From Gaiellasilicea sp963784895 (GTDB lineage Bacteria > Actinomycetota > Thermoleophilia > Gaiellales > Gaiellaceae): a DNA stretch of 64,000 nt. Both the position numbers and the translations under genes were made by a program. Every line of letters starts with the position of its first letter. The first letter of the stretch is position 1. Of the stretch, positions 25,673-34,343 are shown piece by piece. The stretch spans positions 124,001 through 188,000 of the forward strand of contig CAWATM010000010.1 of the NCBI GenBank assembly GCA_963784895.1, read 5' to 3'. A model generated the notes under the pieces. It saw nothing but the letters and a program-made list of their open reading frames with translations, ran no database searches and was not told the origin of the DNA.

Positions 25673-26461
25673 GGCATCGAGCCTAGTTGCGCGACGCAGC
25701 GTGCCGCCGCGGCCAGCGCCGCCTGCGAGCCGCCGACGAGGTAGCCGGCCGCGAACGCGTCGCCCGCTCCGGTCGTGTCGACCACCTCGGCCGGGAGCGC
25801 AGGCAGCGTCGACCTCGCCGAAGCGCGCCCCGGCTGGCCCGAGCTTCAGCACCCACTCGGTCCCGTCGATCGGCCCGCCGAGAGTCCGCTCCTCGTCCTC
25901 GTTCGCGAACACGATCGCCGGCCGCAGCTCCTCCAGCCGCTCCCGGAACCGCTCAGGCCCGAAGTCGCGGATCGCGCTCCAGGACGAGAGGTCGACGGAG
26001 AGGCGCGGCGCCGACTCGGCCGCGAGCAGCGCCGCGCCGTCGATCGGGCTCCGGAGCAGCGAGTAGCCCGGCAGATGGAGATGGGTGCAGCCGTCGAGCC
26101 ACGACGGCTCGAGCTCGTCGCCCCGAAGGTCGGGCGAGATGCCGCGGTCGGTGGCCATCGTGCGCGCGCCGTCGACGCCCACGAGCGAGACGACCGTTCC
26201 CGTGCGGCCCGCGACGACGGGCCCTCGGACGTCGACGCCGTAACGCTCGAGCGCGGCGCGTGCAGTCCGACCTGCCTCGTCGTCGGCCGTCTTGCCGACG
26301 AAGCCCGCCTCGCCGCCGAGCTCCGCGATCCAGGCGGCGACGTTCGCCGCCTGGCCGCCCGGCCCGAGCTTCGTGACGGCGTCCGCGTCCGCACCCTCGG
26401 CAAGGGGCTGCGAGAGGCGGACGATCACGTCGAGCAGCAGGTCGCCGAGCGTCATGATCAC
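25669..26461 (-). pseudogene. psuK: PfkB-type pseudouridine kinase, +1 frameshift near its C-terminus
   Basis: Residues 1-220 are a normal ribokinase-fold kinase (MTLGDLLLDVIVRLSQPLAE, LGPGGQAANVAAWIAELGG, FVGKTADDEAG, and FANEDEERTL near position 200). The catalytic DTTGAGDAFAAGYLVGG block and the end (VAQLGSMP) are in a different frame; one base too many around 25800-25805 explains it. Repaired length is about 263. Pairing with psuG indicates pseudouridine phosphorylation. The start is GTG 26461 or ATG 26455. Without repair, the enzyme would lose its catalytic Asp. Confidence 0.8.
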
Positions 26462-26464
26462 GCC

Positions 26465-26470
26465 TACGAT
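26465..26470 (+). promoter_or_regulatory. candidate -10 (TACGAT)
   Basis: TACGAT lies 6 nt before the ATG of the small gene at 26477, in the 15-nt gap to the divergent kinase. Confidence 0.35.
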
Positions 26471-26476
26471 CCTTCC

Positions 26477-26671
26477 ATGGACGACGAGAGACGCCGCTCG
26501 CGAACGCGCTCCTTCCTCGTCGGCGCCGCGGTCGGCGCGTCCGCTGCGCTCGCCGCGGCCCGCCGGGTGCGACCGAAGGACCGGAAGCGGGAGACGCCCG
26601 CCGGGCTCGCCGCCTTCGAGGAGGCGCCCTGCTATCGCGAGCTGGTCGAGAGCGAGCGGCTGGCACCGTAG
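26477..26671 (+). CDS. small hypothetical protein with one hydrophobic segment
   Basis: 64 residues: a basic N-terminus (MDDERRRSRTRSF), one Ala/Gly-rich hydrophobic helix (LVGAAVGASAALAAARRV) and a charged tail. Probably a small membrane-associated protein of unknown function. ATG with a leaderless-type -10. The last 40 nt overlap the convergent glycosyltransferase gene, which is unusual and weakens confidence. Confidence 0.45.
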   Translation: MDDERRRSRTRSFLVGAAVGASAALAAARRVRPKDRKRETPAGLAAFEEAPCYRELVESERLAP

Positions 26672-28239
26672 CCGCGTAGCGCCCGCGCCGCGCGCTCGAT
26701 CGTCGGCAGGTTGATGTCCGCATCCCCGAGGTAGAGCCGCTTGCCGACGAGCATCGCCTCGCCCGCCCGCTCGAGGTACCGCTTCGGTGTCACCACCGGC
26801 TCGCGCGTGCGGATGACGAGGAACGGCCCGAAGCCGCGCACCTCGAACGCGGACTCCGGCCGCGGCGACACCCGCTGGATCTGCAGCGAACGCTCGAGGT
26901 TCGTCGTCTTGCTCGAATCGAGCACCCAGACGCCGTGCCCGAGCGGCCGCTCGAGCGTGAGCAGGCTGTGCAGCGCCAGGTCGGCGTCGGCACGCGGCAG
27001 CACGACGAGCGGGACGTCCGGGTTCAACTCCCACGCCTGGAGGAAGAGGGGGTCGTACCCGAGCAGGACGTCCTCGCTCGCGGTCGTCGCGGCGACATAC
27101 GCGGCCGCGTCGGCCCGGGCCTCCTGGCGCACGTCCGGCTCCCACTCGAACAGCTCGGGCGTCCGATCCCACGTCCAGGCGAGCTGTGCGAGCACGAGCG
27201 CCGCCAGCGCCGCCGTCCCCCAGACCCGGCCGAGCCGGGCGATCCCGGCGCCCACCGCGAGCGCGACGAAGGGGAGCAGGAAGATCAGGTGCCGCGTCTC
27301 CGGCGAGCCGGTGCTGCGCGCCACCACGAGCGCCGCGAGCGGGACGACCGCCGCGCAGGCCGCGAGCAGCTGCGCGTCGCGCGGGAGCACTGCGACTCCC
27401 GCAGCCGCGGCGACGAGCACGGCCGGCAGCACCGGGAAGCCGGCCGTGAAGTCGCCGGCGGCCTGCCAGACGTACTCGACGACGTCGAGCCGACTGCCGG
27501 CCGCGACGCCCGCGTCGAACCGCCCCGCGAGCACGAGGTCGGTGAGCCAGAACGGGATCCCGAGCACGGCGACCGCGCCGAACGCCCACAACGCCTCGCG
27601 CAGCCGCTCACGTCGCGCGACCACGACGAATGCTCCCTGCGAGGCGAGCACGAGCGCGCCGTACGGGTGCGTCGCGACCGTGGCGAGGATCGCGAGCGCC
27701 CAGAGCAACCACGCGCGCCGGCCGCCGCGCTCGAGCGCCCGCAGCAGTGCGAGGTACGAGAGCGCGGCCGTGAAGAGGAAGAGGCTGTACATGCGGCCGT
27801 AGACGCCGTGGAAGAGGAACGTCCAGCTGGTCGCCACGAGGAGCGTTCCGGCGAGTGCGGGGGCGCGGCCGGCCAAGCGCGCCAGCAGCAGCGCCACCAC
27901 CGGCAGGCTCGCGACCGCGAAGAACGCCGACACCGCGCGCAGGCCTTCGAGACCGAGCTCGAGGTGCGCGACCGACCACGCGAGCAGGAAGTGGAGCGGC
28001 GCGCCGCCGCGCTCCTCGAGCACCACCTGGAACATCTCGTCGAGCGGGTGGCGGCCGATGAAGAGGGGCAGGGCCTCGTCCTCGTGGGGCGGCCAGGCGA
28101 GCAGCTGGTGGAAGAGGAAGACGGCGGCCGCGACCGTGATCCCGGCGACCCCGAGCGGGAACCAGTGCGCCGCGAGCCAGGGCCGGGCGATCGCCCATTC
28201 ACGGGCGCCGAAACGCGTTGCCTGTGCGGTTTCGCTCAT
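26632..28239 (-). CDS. GT39/ArnT-like membrane glycosyltransferase
   Basis: 535 residues with about 9-11 transmembrane helices and a soluble C-terminal part. After TM1 the loop WPPHEDEALPLFIGRHPLDE carries the acidic D/E pair expected of GT-C (PMT/ArnT) enzymes that use polyprenyl-phosphate sugars, and LFHGVYGRMYSLFLFTAALSYLALL follows as in that superfamily. It would act at the outer face of the membrane, glycosylating lipid or protein. The acceptor is unknown. Divergent from the FmdB gene at 28276 (36-nt gap). Confidence 0.8.
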   Translation of the reverse strand: MSETAQATRFGAREWAIARPWLAAHWFPLGVAGITVAAAVFLFHQLLAWPPHEDEALPLFIGRHPLDEMFQVVLEERGGAPLHFLLAWSVAHLELGLEGLRAVSAFFAVASLPVVALLLARLAGRAPALAGTLLVATSWTFLFHGVYGRMYSLFLFTAALSYLALLRALERGGRRAWLLWALAILATVATHPYGALVLASQGAFVVVARRERLREALWAFGAVAVLGIPFWLTDLVLAGRFDAGVAAGSRLDVVEYVWQAAGDFTAGFPVLPAVLVAAAAGVAVLPRDAQLLAACAAVVPLAALVVARSTGSPETRHLIFLLPFVALAVGAGIARLGRVWGTAALAALVLAQLAWTWDRTPELFEWEPDVRQEARADAAAYVAATTASEDVLLGYDPLFLQAWELNPDVPLVVLPRADADLALHSLLTLERPLGHGVWVLDSSKTTNLERSLQIQRVSPRPESAFEVRGFGPFLVIRTREPVVTPKRYLERAGEAMLVGKRLYLGDADINLPTIERAARALRGYGASRSLSTSSR

Positions 28240-28261
28240 CGTCGCCGTCAGTCTGCCTAGC

Positions 28262-28267
28262 TAGACT
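28262..28267 (+). promoter_or_regulatory. candidate -10 (TAGACT)
   Basis: TAGACT lies 8 nt before the FmdB ATG and follows a CTAGCTAG palindrome. No Shine-Dalgarno sequence beyond a weak CTCC. Confidence 0.4.
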
Positions 28268-28275
28268 CCTCCGCC

Positions 28276-28566
28276 ATGCCGATCTACGAGTACCGCTGCC
28301 CCGACGGGCATACCTTCGAGGTCTTCCAGCGGATGACCGACCCTCCGTCGGAGGCCTGCGAGGTTTGCGGCAAGAGCCCCGTCGAGAAGGTGCTCTACCC
28401 CGTCAGCGTGCATTTCAAGGGCTCCGGCTTCTACTCGACCGACTACGGCCGCGGCTCGGGGAAGAAGAAGGACGCCTCGAAGGAGGGCGGCGACTCGGGC
28501 TCCTCGGAGAAGAAGTCCGACAAAGATTCCGGCGCCGGCGAGAAGAAAGCGGCTGCGGCGGACTAG
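28276..28566 (+). CDS. FmdB-type zinc-ribbon protein
   Basis: 96 residues. MPIYEYRCPDGHTFEVFQRMTDPP and CEVCGKSPVEKVLYPVSVHFKGSGFYSTDYG match the FmdB/CxxC_CxxC_SSSS family, small putative regulators. One Cys of the first pair is replaced by the DGH loop (RCPDGH), so the zinc site is C...CxxC with His. The tail is a low-complexity K/S/G/D segment. Its stop overlaps the end of the LuxR gene by 4 nt. Confidence 0.88.
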   Translation: MPIYEYRCPDGHTFEVFQRMTDPPSEACEVCGKSPVEKVLYPVSVHFKGSGFYSTDYGRGSGKKKDASKEGGDSGSSEKKSDKDSGAGEKKAAAAD

Positions 28567-31319
28567 CGCTCTTCGAGGTCGAGCCTCCCTTCCGCGACGC
28601 CGCGCGCGAGCTCGGTTCGCGTGCGCACATCGAGCTTCCTGTAGATGCGCGTCAGGTGCGCCTCCACGGTTCCGACGGTGGTGAACAGCTGCGCCGCCAC
28701 CTCGCGGTTCATCCGTCCTTCGGCGACGAGCGACGCGACTCGGCGTTCGGCGCCGGTGAGGCCGCGATCGCGTCGCGGCCGTGGCTGCGCTCGCCGCAGC
28801 TCCTGCTCGACACGCTCGAGCCAGAGCGTCGCGCCGAGGCCGGCGAAGATCGCTTGTGCGACCTCGAGTTGCTCCGCGGCCCGGCGGCGCTCACCAAGCC
28901 GGCGGAGCGCTTCACCGGCCACGAGCAGGGCGCGGCCTCGTTCAAGCGGGAAGCCCGCCGTCTCGAAACCGGCGGCCGATTCCGCGGCGGCAGCCCGAGC
29001 TTTCTCGGCCTCTCCGCGTGCAAGCAGCACTAGCCCGCGGCAGCGCAACGCCGCCGCGGCGGCGTTGCCGACCGGCAGCCGCCGCTCGAACTGGGCGAGA
29101 ATCTTCTCTGCCTCTGCAACGCGGCCGAGGCCGACGAGCGCTTCGATCCCATCGGCGATCGGCGGAGCCAGCGGCAGGTCGGACCGTTGCGTCACGTCGG
29201 CGAGCAGCTCCCAGGCAGGCCCTGGCTGGCCCAGGGAGAGCTCGAGGAAACCGAGGATCCATTGGTTCTCTGCCGCCAGGAACGGCCAGTGGACAGCCTC
29301 ACTGTCGGCGATGCCTTGCCGAGCGAGCTCGCGGGCCTCGTCGACCCGTCCGCGAAGTGACGCGAGGGCCGCCCGCAGGCCACGAACCCAGCATTCGACG
29401 AAGCGATCTCCGCCGTCGAACGCGAGCTCCCAAGCCTGATCGAGGTGTCGCTCCGCGAGTTCCCAGTTGCCGGCACCGAGCTCAACTTCAGCGAGCCGGA
29501 TCACGACCCGCGAATGCTGGCTCCCACTGCTGATTGTGGCGTCGAACGCAGCGGTGAGAAGCTCGCGCGCTCCCGGGAGATCGCCTCGGCACAGGAGCTC
29601 CTCGGCGAACAGGACTCGCGGTGATGTCTCGCGCGGGAGGATCCCGTGCTCGTCCTCGAGCGCGATCGCGCGCTCGAAGTGCGCCGGCTCGGGGTGTCCT
29701 AGCAGGAAAGCCCGGGCGGCAACTGTCGCCAGCGCATTTGCGACCAGCGCCGGCTCGTCCGCCCGCTCGGCGTCCGCCAGCGCCTGGCGCGCGAGCATCA
29801 GGCTGGCGCGGTTCTCTTCGCGATTGAGCCGATACTGGCTCGTGAGCAGAAGGACGCGGGCGCGGAGCCCAGCGTCGTCACCGGCATGCTCGAGCGCGTC
29901 GGCGACCAGTCTTCCCCGCGCCTCGATGTCGGGCTCGACCTGAAAGCGCGCCAGGCAGGCCTGAGCGCGCTGCGGTCCCGCAAGGCCGGTTGCGAGGAGC
30001 TCGTCGAGACAGGCGGCGGCGTTGGCGACCTGCCCCGCGTCCGCAAGGTGGCTCGCCATCCCGAGCACGCGCGCATCTCGATCGGCCACATCGTCGTGCG
30101 GCGTGAGGCGCACGGCCTGTTGCGCCAAGCCGGCAGCAGCATCAGGAGCGCCGCGCGCTCGAGCCCGTGCGGCCACAGCTTCGAGCAGGCGTGCCGCAAC
30201 GGCGTCCGGCTCGGCCGCAGAGAGGGCGAGGTGACGGGCGCGCTCCTCGGGCTCGTGCATCGACGCTGCGATCCGCGCGTGGAGGGCGCGGCGGCGCGCC
30301 GGTGGCAGCTCGGCGTAGATCGCGGCCGTGAGCAAGGGGTGGGCGAAGCGTACGACTTCGTCGTCGCCCAGTGTCACCGCCCCGGCGGCGATTGCGGCAT
30401 CGAGAAGTTCATCGGCATCGTCGACCGTCCTTGCGAGCAGCGCCGGTGTCGCCCTCTCGACGGCCGCAACCACCTCGAGCAAAGGGCGGATGCCGTTTGA
30501 GTACTCCAAGACACGATCGCGGACGAGCTCTTCCAGCGACAACGGATTCGGTAGCGGGCCGGACACGTCGCTCTTCTTGCCTCCCGCGGTGCGTGCAAGC
30601 TCGAGCGCGAACATCGGATTGCCTCCCGACGCCTGGTGCACCCGCGTCAGCGCCGGTCGTGGCATGCGCAGGCCGAGCCGGGAGCGGACGAGCTGGTGAA
30701 CCGCGTCCACACTCAACGGTCCGAGCCGGATCTCCTCGAATCGCTCCTCGACACCCTGCAGGAGGTCGAGCGACGAGCCGGTGTCGGCGCCGCGCTGCGT
30801 CAGGAGGACTCCCACGGGGGCTTCCGTCAGCCGCCTGATCGCGAAGGCCAAGACCCGGCGAGACGGCGGGTCGATCCACTGGACGTCGTCGACGGCGATC
30901 AGCACCGGCGCTCGAACGGAGAGCACGCGGAGTGCCGCCGTGAAGGCGCGCGGCAGGGCGATGCGGTCGGGAGACTCGTCCTGGGGTGTCTCGAGGCCCA
31001 CCGCAGCCGCCAGCGCGGCCCGCTGCGGCTCCGGCAGCTCTTCGGCGACCTCTGGGAGCGACTCGCCGAGGAGATCGGCGAGCCCGCCGAAAGCGATCGG
31101 CATTTCCGCTTCGACGCACCGTGTTACCAGCACCGTCGCGCCTGCAGCCTCGGCCTCCTCGACCGCAGCGCGCCACAGCACCGTCTTGCCGATCCCTGCG
31201 TCGCCGTGGAGCAGCAGAGCTCCCGGGCCGGCTACCAGGTCGGCGACGAACGTCGGAGCCGCTCGTGCTCGACCTCGCGCCCGATCGCGCCACGGGCGTT
31301 CTGACGGCCATTCGGCCAT
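28563..31319 (-). CDS. large LuxR-family ATPase regulator (LAL/MalT-like)
   Basis: About 918 residues. N-terminal P-loop GDAGIGKT (about residue 45) and Walker B-like VLIAVDDVQWID, then NPMFALELAR as in LAL/STAND ATPases. A long alpha-helical TPR-like middle follows. The C-terminal LuxR HTH is GLTGAERRVASLVAEGRMNREVAAQLFTTVGTVEAHLTRIYRKL. Members are ATP-gated, ligand-responsive activators. The conserved segment before the P-loop (GAIGREVEHERLR) is out of frame between a +1 near 31298 and a -1 near 31259; the ORF itself stays open. It is divergent from a small secreted protein at 31437, its likely target. Codon use is less GC-biased than neighbouring housekeeping genes. Confidence 0.88.
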   Translation of the reverse strand: MAEWPSERPWRDRARGRARAAPTFVADLVAGPGALLLHGDAGIGKTVLWRAAVEEAEAAGATVLVTRCVEAEMPIAFGGLADLLGESLPEVAEELPEPQRAALAAAVGLETPQDESPDRIALPRAFTAALRVLSVRAPVLIAVDDVQWIDPPSRRVLAFAIRRLTEAPVGVLLTQRGADTGSSLDLLQGVEERFEEIRLGPLSVDAVHQLVRSRLGLRMPRPALTRVHQASGGNPMFALELARTAGGKKSDVSGPLPNPLSLEELVRDRVLEYSNGIRPLLEVVAAVERATPALLARTVDDADELLDAAIAAGAVTLGDDEVVRFAHPLLTAAIYAELPPARRRALHARIAASMHEPEERARHLALSAAEPDAVAARLLEAVAARARARGAPDAAAGLAQQAVRLTPHDDVADRDARVLGMASHLADAGQVANAAACLDELLATGLAGPQRAQACLARFQVEPDIEARGRLVADALEHAGDDAGLRARVLLLTSQYRLNREENRASLMLARQALADAERADEPALVANALATVAARAFLLGHPEPAHFERAIALEDEHGILPRETSPRVLFAEELLCRGDLPGARELLTAAFDATISSGSQHSRVVIRLAEVELGAGNWELAERHLDQAWELAFDGGDRFVECWVRGLRAALASLRGRVDEARELARQGIADSEAVHWPFLAAENQWILGFLELSLGQPGPAWELLADVTQRSDLPLAPPIADGIEALVGLGRVAEAEKILAQFERRLPVGNAAAAALRCRGLVLLARGEAEKARAAAAESAAGFETAGFPLERGRALLVAGEALRRLGERRRAAEQLEVAQAIFAGLGATLWLERVEQELRRAQPRPRRDRGLTGAERRVASLVAEGRMNREVAAQLFTTVGTVEAHLTRIYRKLDVRTRTELARGVAEGRLDLEER

Positions 31320-31436
31320 TGTCGCCCAGCGGCGCGGCGAAGTGTGGGGGTTTCCCCGACGCGGCGAAGCCTGCCGGGAGTCATCGTCGAGCCAATTCGA
31401 TGCGACTCGGCTCGTCCGGGTCGAAGAGGAGTGACG

Positions 31437-31939
31437 ATGATCCAGAAGCGAACATTCGTCGGCGCGATCGCGCTTGTCCTGATCGCAATGATGGTCGCCG
31501 CCGGGGCGAACTCCGCCTCGGACGGGGACGATGACCATGGCCCGGGTCAAGGAGCCGAGATCGTCGGAAGCTGGGATGTGACCGTGAGCCGCGGGCCGGT
31601 CCTGCCGCCGGTGAGGTCGTTTCAGACGTTCAACCGCGGCGGAACCATTGTCGAGACCGCGAACGAACGCTGTTCCGCAGTCCCTCCCACGGGGCGTGGG
31701 AGTACGTCGGCAAGCGGACCTACGCGACGACCACGATGTTCCACAGGTTCAGCCCGACCGGCGCGTACCTTGGGACGCAGAAGATCAACGCGAACCGACA
31801 GCTCTCCCACGACGGCGAGACGTACACGGCGGCGGCGGTGTCGCAGCTGTTCGACCCTGACGGGAATCTGACCTTCACTGGTAAGGCGACCGCGACCGCC
31901 AAGCGGCTCGAGGTTGAACGGGTCCCGGACCAGCCGTAA
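31437..31939 (+). pseudogene. small secreted protein with a -1 frameshift
   Basis: A GAAGAGGAG Shine-Dalgarno sequence and ATG; signal peptide MIQKRTFVGAIALVLIAMMVAAGANSA; then GSWDVTVSRGPVLPPVRSFQ and FNRGGTIVETANER in the first frame, and SPSHGAWEYVGKRTYATTTMF, TQKINANRQLSHDGETYTAAA and LFDPDGNLTFTGKATATAKRLE in the second. One missing base near 31676 joins them into about 168 residues, a lipocalin-like or beta-barrel pattern seen in secreted actinobacterial proteins. Unknown function. It is divergent from the LuxR ATPase. Confidence 0.65.
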
Positions 31940-31985
31940 GCCACTCGACGCTGGGGCACCGCGCACAAGCGCGGCGCCCCAGTCG

Positions 31986-32240
31986 TCAGCGGCGCGAGAG
32001 CGCGTTCAGCCCGAGCAGCAGCACGACCGAGCCGGCGACCGCGAGCAGGAACGGCTTCAGATCCCAGGCGAAGCGGACGTCGGTGTCGAAGACGGCCTCG
32101 CCGAGAAAGCCGCCGAGCAGCGCGCCGACGACGCCGACGGCGAGCGTGCCGAAGCACCCGATCGTGTGCCGCCCCGGCGTCAGCGCCCGCGCGACCGCAC
32201 CTGCGAGCAGTCCGAAGAAGATCCAGCCGATGATCCCCAT
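31986..32240 (-). CDS. GlsB/YeaQ/YmgE-family stress membrane protein
   Basis: 84 residues, almost entirely three transmembrane helices with Gly-rich motifs (GIIGWIFFGLLAGAVARALTPG, then GCFGTLAVGVVGALLGGFLGE). This is the transglycosylase-associated/YeaQ family, small inner-membrane proteins often induced by stress. It starts with ATG and is 25 nt downstream of the LCP gene on the same strand, so it may be cotranscribed with it. Confidence 0.9.
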   Translation of the reverse strand: MGIIGWIFFGLLAGAVARALTPGRHTIGCFGTLAVGVVGALLGGFLGEAVFDTDVRFAWDLKPFLLAVAGSVVLLLGLNALSRR

Positions 32241-32265
32241 CGCGACGACCCTAACGTCCGGGTTG

Positions 32266-33414
32266 CTATACCCCGCGGCCGACGCGGCAGCCGGCGCCGA
32301 GGATCGCCTCGGGCCGGGGCGGCTGCGGGGCGGATTGGCCCGTGAACATCGAGAGCGTGGCGCTGTTCTCCTCGCCGCCGACGATCACCGACTCGCCCCC
32401 GATCAATTGCTCCTCGCCGCCGAGGCGGCAGTGCAGTGAGCGGTCCGCGTTCGCGCGGAATCGCGTCCAGCCCAGCTGCAGCAGCTGCCCGGCGGAGAGG
32501 TCGGTCGTCAGCGGCTCGACGAGGTCGTTGCCGATGAACGGCAGCTTCAGGAACGTCCCGAAGGAGACGAGCTCGTCGGTCATCGCCTCGACGACGTCCT
32601 GCTGCCGTTCGCCGCGAGTGAGGTCGGTGTCGGCGGGATCGAGCCGGTTCTCGCGCACGCGCGAGTAGATCAGCGCCCGCTTGCCGTCCATCGTCTGCGT
32701 GCCCTTCTCGAAGCGCCAGCCCTGCCACTCCTGGCAGCGCGCCTCGGTCGCGTAGGGGCAGTCGAAGCGGTTGGAGAGGATCGGCTTCGGCACGTCGATC
32801 TCGACGCCGCCGAGCGCGTCGATCACGTCCTTGAAGTTGTCGAAGTCGACGAGGACGACGTGGTTCGGCTGAAGGCCTGTGAGCGCGCGCACGGTCTTCA
32901 TCGTCAGCGCCGGGCCGCCGAGCTGGAAGGCGGCGTTGATCTTGTTCGGCCCCTGGCCGGGAATGTCGACACGGAGGTCGCGCGGGATCGAGAGGTAGGA
33001 CATCCGGTGCCGCTCGGGGTCGGTGCGGACGAGCAGGATCGAATCGGAGCGTCGGAAGTCCTGGCGCGCCGCGGTGCGGTCTCCGTCGGTGCCGAGCAGC
33101 ATGATCAGGGACGGCTTCGAGGTGAGCAGGCCGTCCTGAGCCGCGAGGTTCGCCGCGACCGTCTTCGGTAGCCGGTCGTTCGCCTGCTCGACGCCCTGCC
33201 GGAAGGCGAGGTAGCTGGCGACGATCCAGACGACGAGCAGGACGCCGAGCAGGAGCACGGCGAGGCCGATCCGGCGGCCCCAGCGCGGCTTCCCGGGCTG
33301 CTTGGCGCGGCCCGGCTCACCCCGCCCGGCGCGCTCCGGACGCGGCGCCGTCGGCACCTTCCCCTTCGTGCGGCCGCCCTTGTAGAGCCGGTAGGGCTTC
33401 TCTGCGTCCGCCAT
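32266..33414 (-). CDS. LytR-CpsA-Psr (LCP) family cell-wall ligase
   Basis: 382 residues. A basic cytoplasmic N-terminus of about 48 residues, one TM helix (GLAVLLLGVLLVVWIVASYLAF), then the extracytoplasmic LCP domain: LIMLLGTDGDRT, RSDSILLVRTDPERHRMSYLSIPRDLRVDIPG, NKINAAFQLGGPALTMKTVRALTG, VDFDNFKDVIDALGGVEIDVP and the conserved RVRENRLDPADTDLTRGERQQ. These enzymes transfer polymers from polyprenyl phosphate to peptidoglycan. Divergent from the ROK kinase with overlapping -10-like sequences at 33424-33430. Confidence 0.93.
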   Translation of the reverse strand: MADAEKPYRLYKGGRTKGKVPTAPRPERAGRGEPGRAKQPGKPRWGRRIGLAVLLLGVLLVVWIVASYLAFRQGVEQANDRLPKTVAANLAAQDGLLTSKPSLIMLLGTDGDRTAARQDFRRSDSILLVRTDPERHRMSYLSIPRDLRVDIPGQGPNKINAAFQLGGPALTMKTVRALTGLQPNHVVLVDFDNFKDVIDALGGVEIDVPKPILSNRFDCPYATEARCQEWQGWRFEKGTQTMDGKRALIYSRVRENRLDPADTDLTRGERQQDVVEAMTDELVSFGTFLKLPFIGNDLVEPLTTDLSAGQLLQLGWTRFRANADRSLHCRLGGEEQLIGGESVIVGGEENSATLSMFTGQSAPQPPRPEAILGAGCRVGRGV

Positions 33415-33423
33415 TCGGCGCGT

Positions 33424-33430
33424 TATGGTA
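33424..33430. promoter_or_regulatory. shared divergent -10 element (TATGGTA)
   Basis: TATGGT reads on the plus strand 11 nt before the ROK GTG at 33441. TACCAT reads on the minus strand 10 nt before the LCP ATG at 33414. The same seven bases could serve as -10 for both genes in a gap of only 26 nt. Confidence 0.35.
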
Positions 33431-33440
33431 GCCGCCTCCC

Positions 33441-34340
33441 GTGGGCGCTCAACGAGTCATCGGTGTCGACCTGGGCGGAACGAAGATCGCGACGGGATCG
33501 ATCGACGCGGACGGCACGGTGCACCGGCGGCACGAGGTGCCGACGCCGACCGAGTCGCAGGAGGCGCTGCTCGAGGGCATTGTCGGCGCGATCGAGCCGC
33601 TCGCCGACGAGAGCATGGGTGCGATCGGTTTCGGGATCCCGTCTGTGATCGACCGCACGACCGGCCGCGCGCTCGGCTCGACCAACATTCCGTTGCGGGA
33701 CGTCGCGCTGACCGAGCTGATCGAGGAGCGGTTCGGCGTCCCCGCCAGGGTCGAGAACGACGGCAACGCCGCCGCGCTCGCGGAGTGGAAGCTCGGCGCG
33801 GGACGGGGCGCCGACGACCTCGTCATGCTCACGCTCGGCACCGGCGTCGGCGGCGGGCTCGTCCTCGGCGGTGCGCTCTACCGCGGGATCGCCGAGCTCG
33901 GGCACGTCGTCGTCGTCGCAGACGGGCCGCCGTGTCAGGGCCGTTGCACCGGCCGCGGCCATCTCGAGGCGGTTGCGTCCGGCAATGCGGCCGACCGCGC
34001 GGCGGAGAAGCTCTGGGGCGAGGGAGCGAACGCCGAGCTGCTCGTCGGCCGCGCGGAGGAGGGTGACCCCGATGCGCTCGAGGCGCTCGCCGGGATCGGG
34101 CATCTGCTCGGTGCGGCGATCGGCTCGTTCGTCAACACCTTCGCGCCGGAGCTGGTGATCGTCGGCGGCGGCTTCGGGATCGCGGCATTCGAGTTTCTCG
34201 TCCCCTCGGCGCTCGAGATCGCGCGCCGGGAGACGGTCGAGCCTGATGTGCTGCCGGTGAAGATCGTCGGGGCCGAGCTCGGTTCCGAGGCCGGCCTCGT
34301 CGGTGCCGGGCTGCTCGCGTTCGAGGCGCTCGGGGGCTAG
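33441..34340 (+). CDS. ROK-family sugar kinase (glucokinase-like)
   Basis: 299 residues. ATP/sugar-binding motifs are VIGVDLGGTKIATGSIDADG, VENDGNAAALAEWKLGAGRG, LTLGTGVGGGLVLGGALYRG and GHVVVVADGPPCQGRCTGRGHLEAVASG; the latter is the ROK zinc loop with a reduced Cys set (C..C...GH.E). The likely reaction is ATP-dependent phosphorylation of glucose or another hexose. GTG start; rsmI follows 3 nt after the stop. Confidence 0.9.
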   Translation: MGAQRVIGVDLGGTKIATGSIDADGTVHRRHEVPTPTESQEALLEGIVGAIEPLADESMGAIGFGIPSVIDRTTGRALGSTNIPLRDVALTELIEERFGVPARVENDGNAAALAEWKLGAGRGADDLVMLTLGTGVGGGLVLGGALYRGIAELGHVVVVADGPPCQGRCTGRGHLEAVASGNAADRAAEKLWGEGANAELLVGRAEEGDPDALEALAGIGHLLGAAIGSFVNTFAPELVIVGGGFGIAAFEFLVPSALEIARRETVEPDVLPVKIVGAELGSEAGLVGAGLLAFEALGG

Positions 34341-34343
34341 CCG

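Noticed and set aside
31437..31939. Two separate small genes (31437- and 31736-)
   Set aside because: The second has no ribosome-binding site or signal peptide and its sequence continues the first protein after a one-base shift, so a single disrupted gene is simpler.
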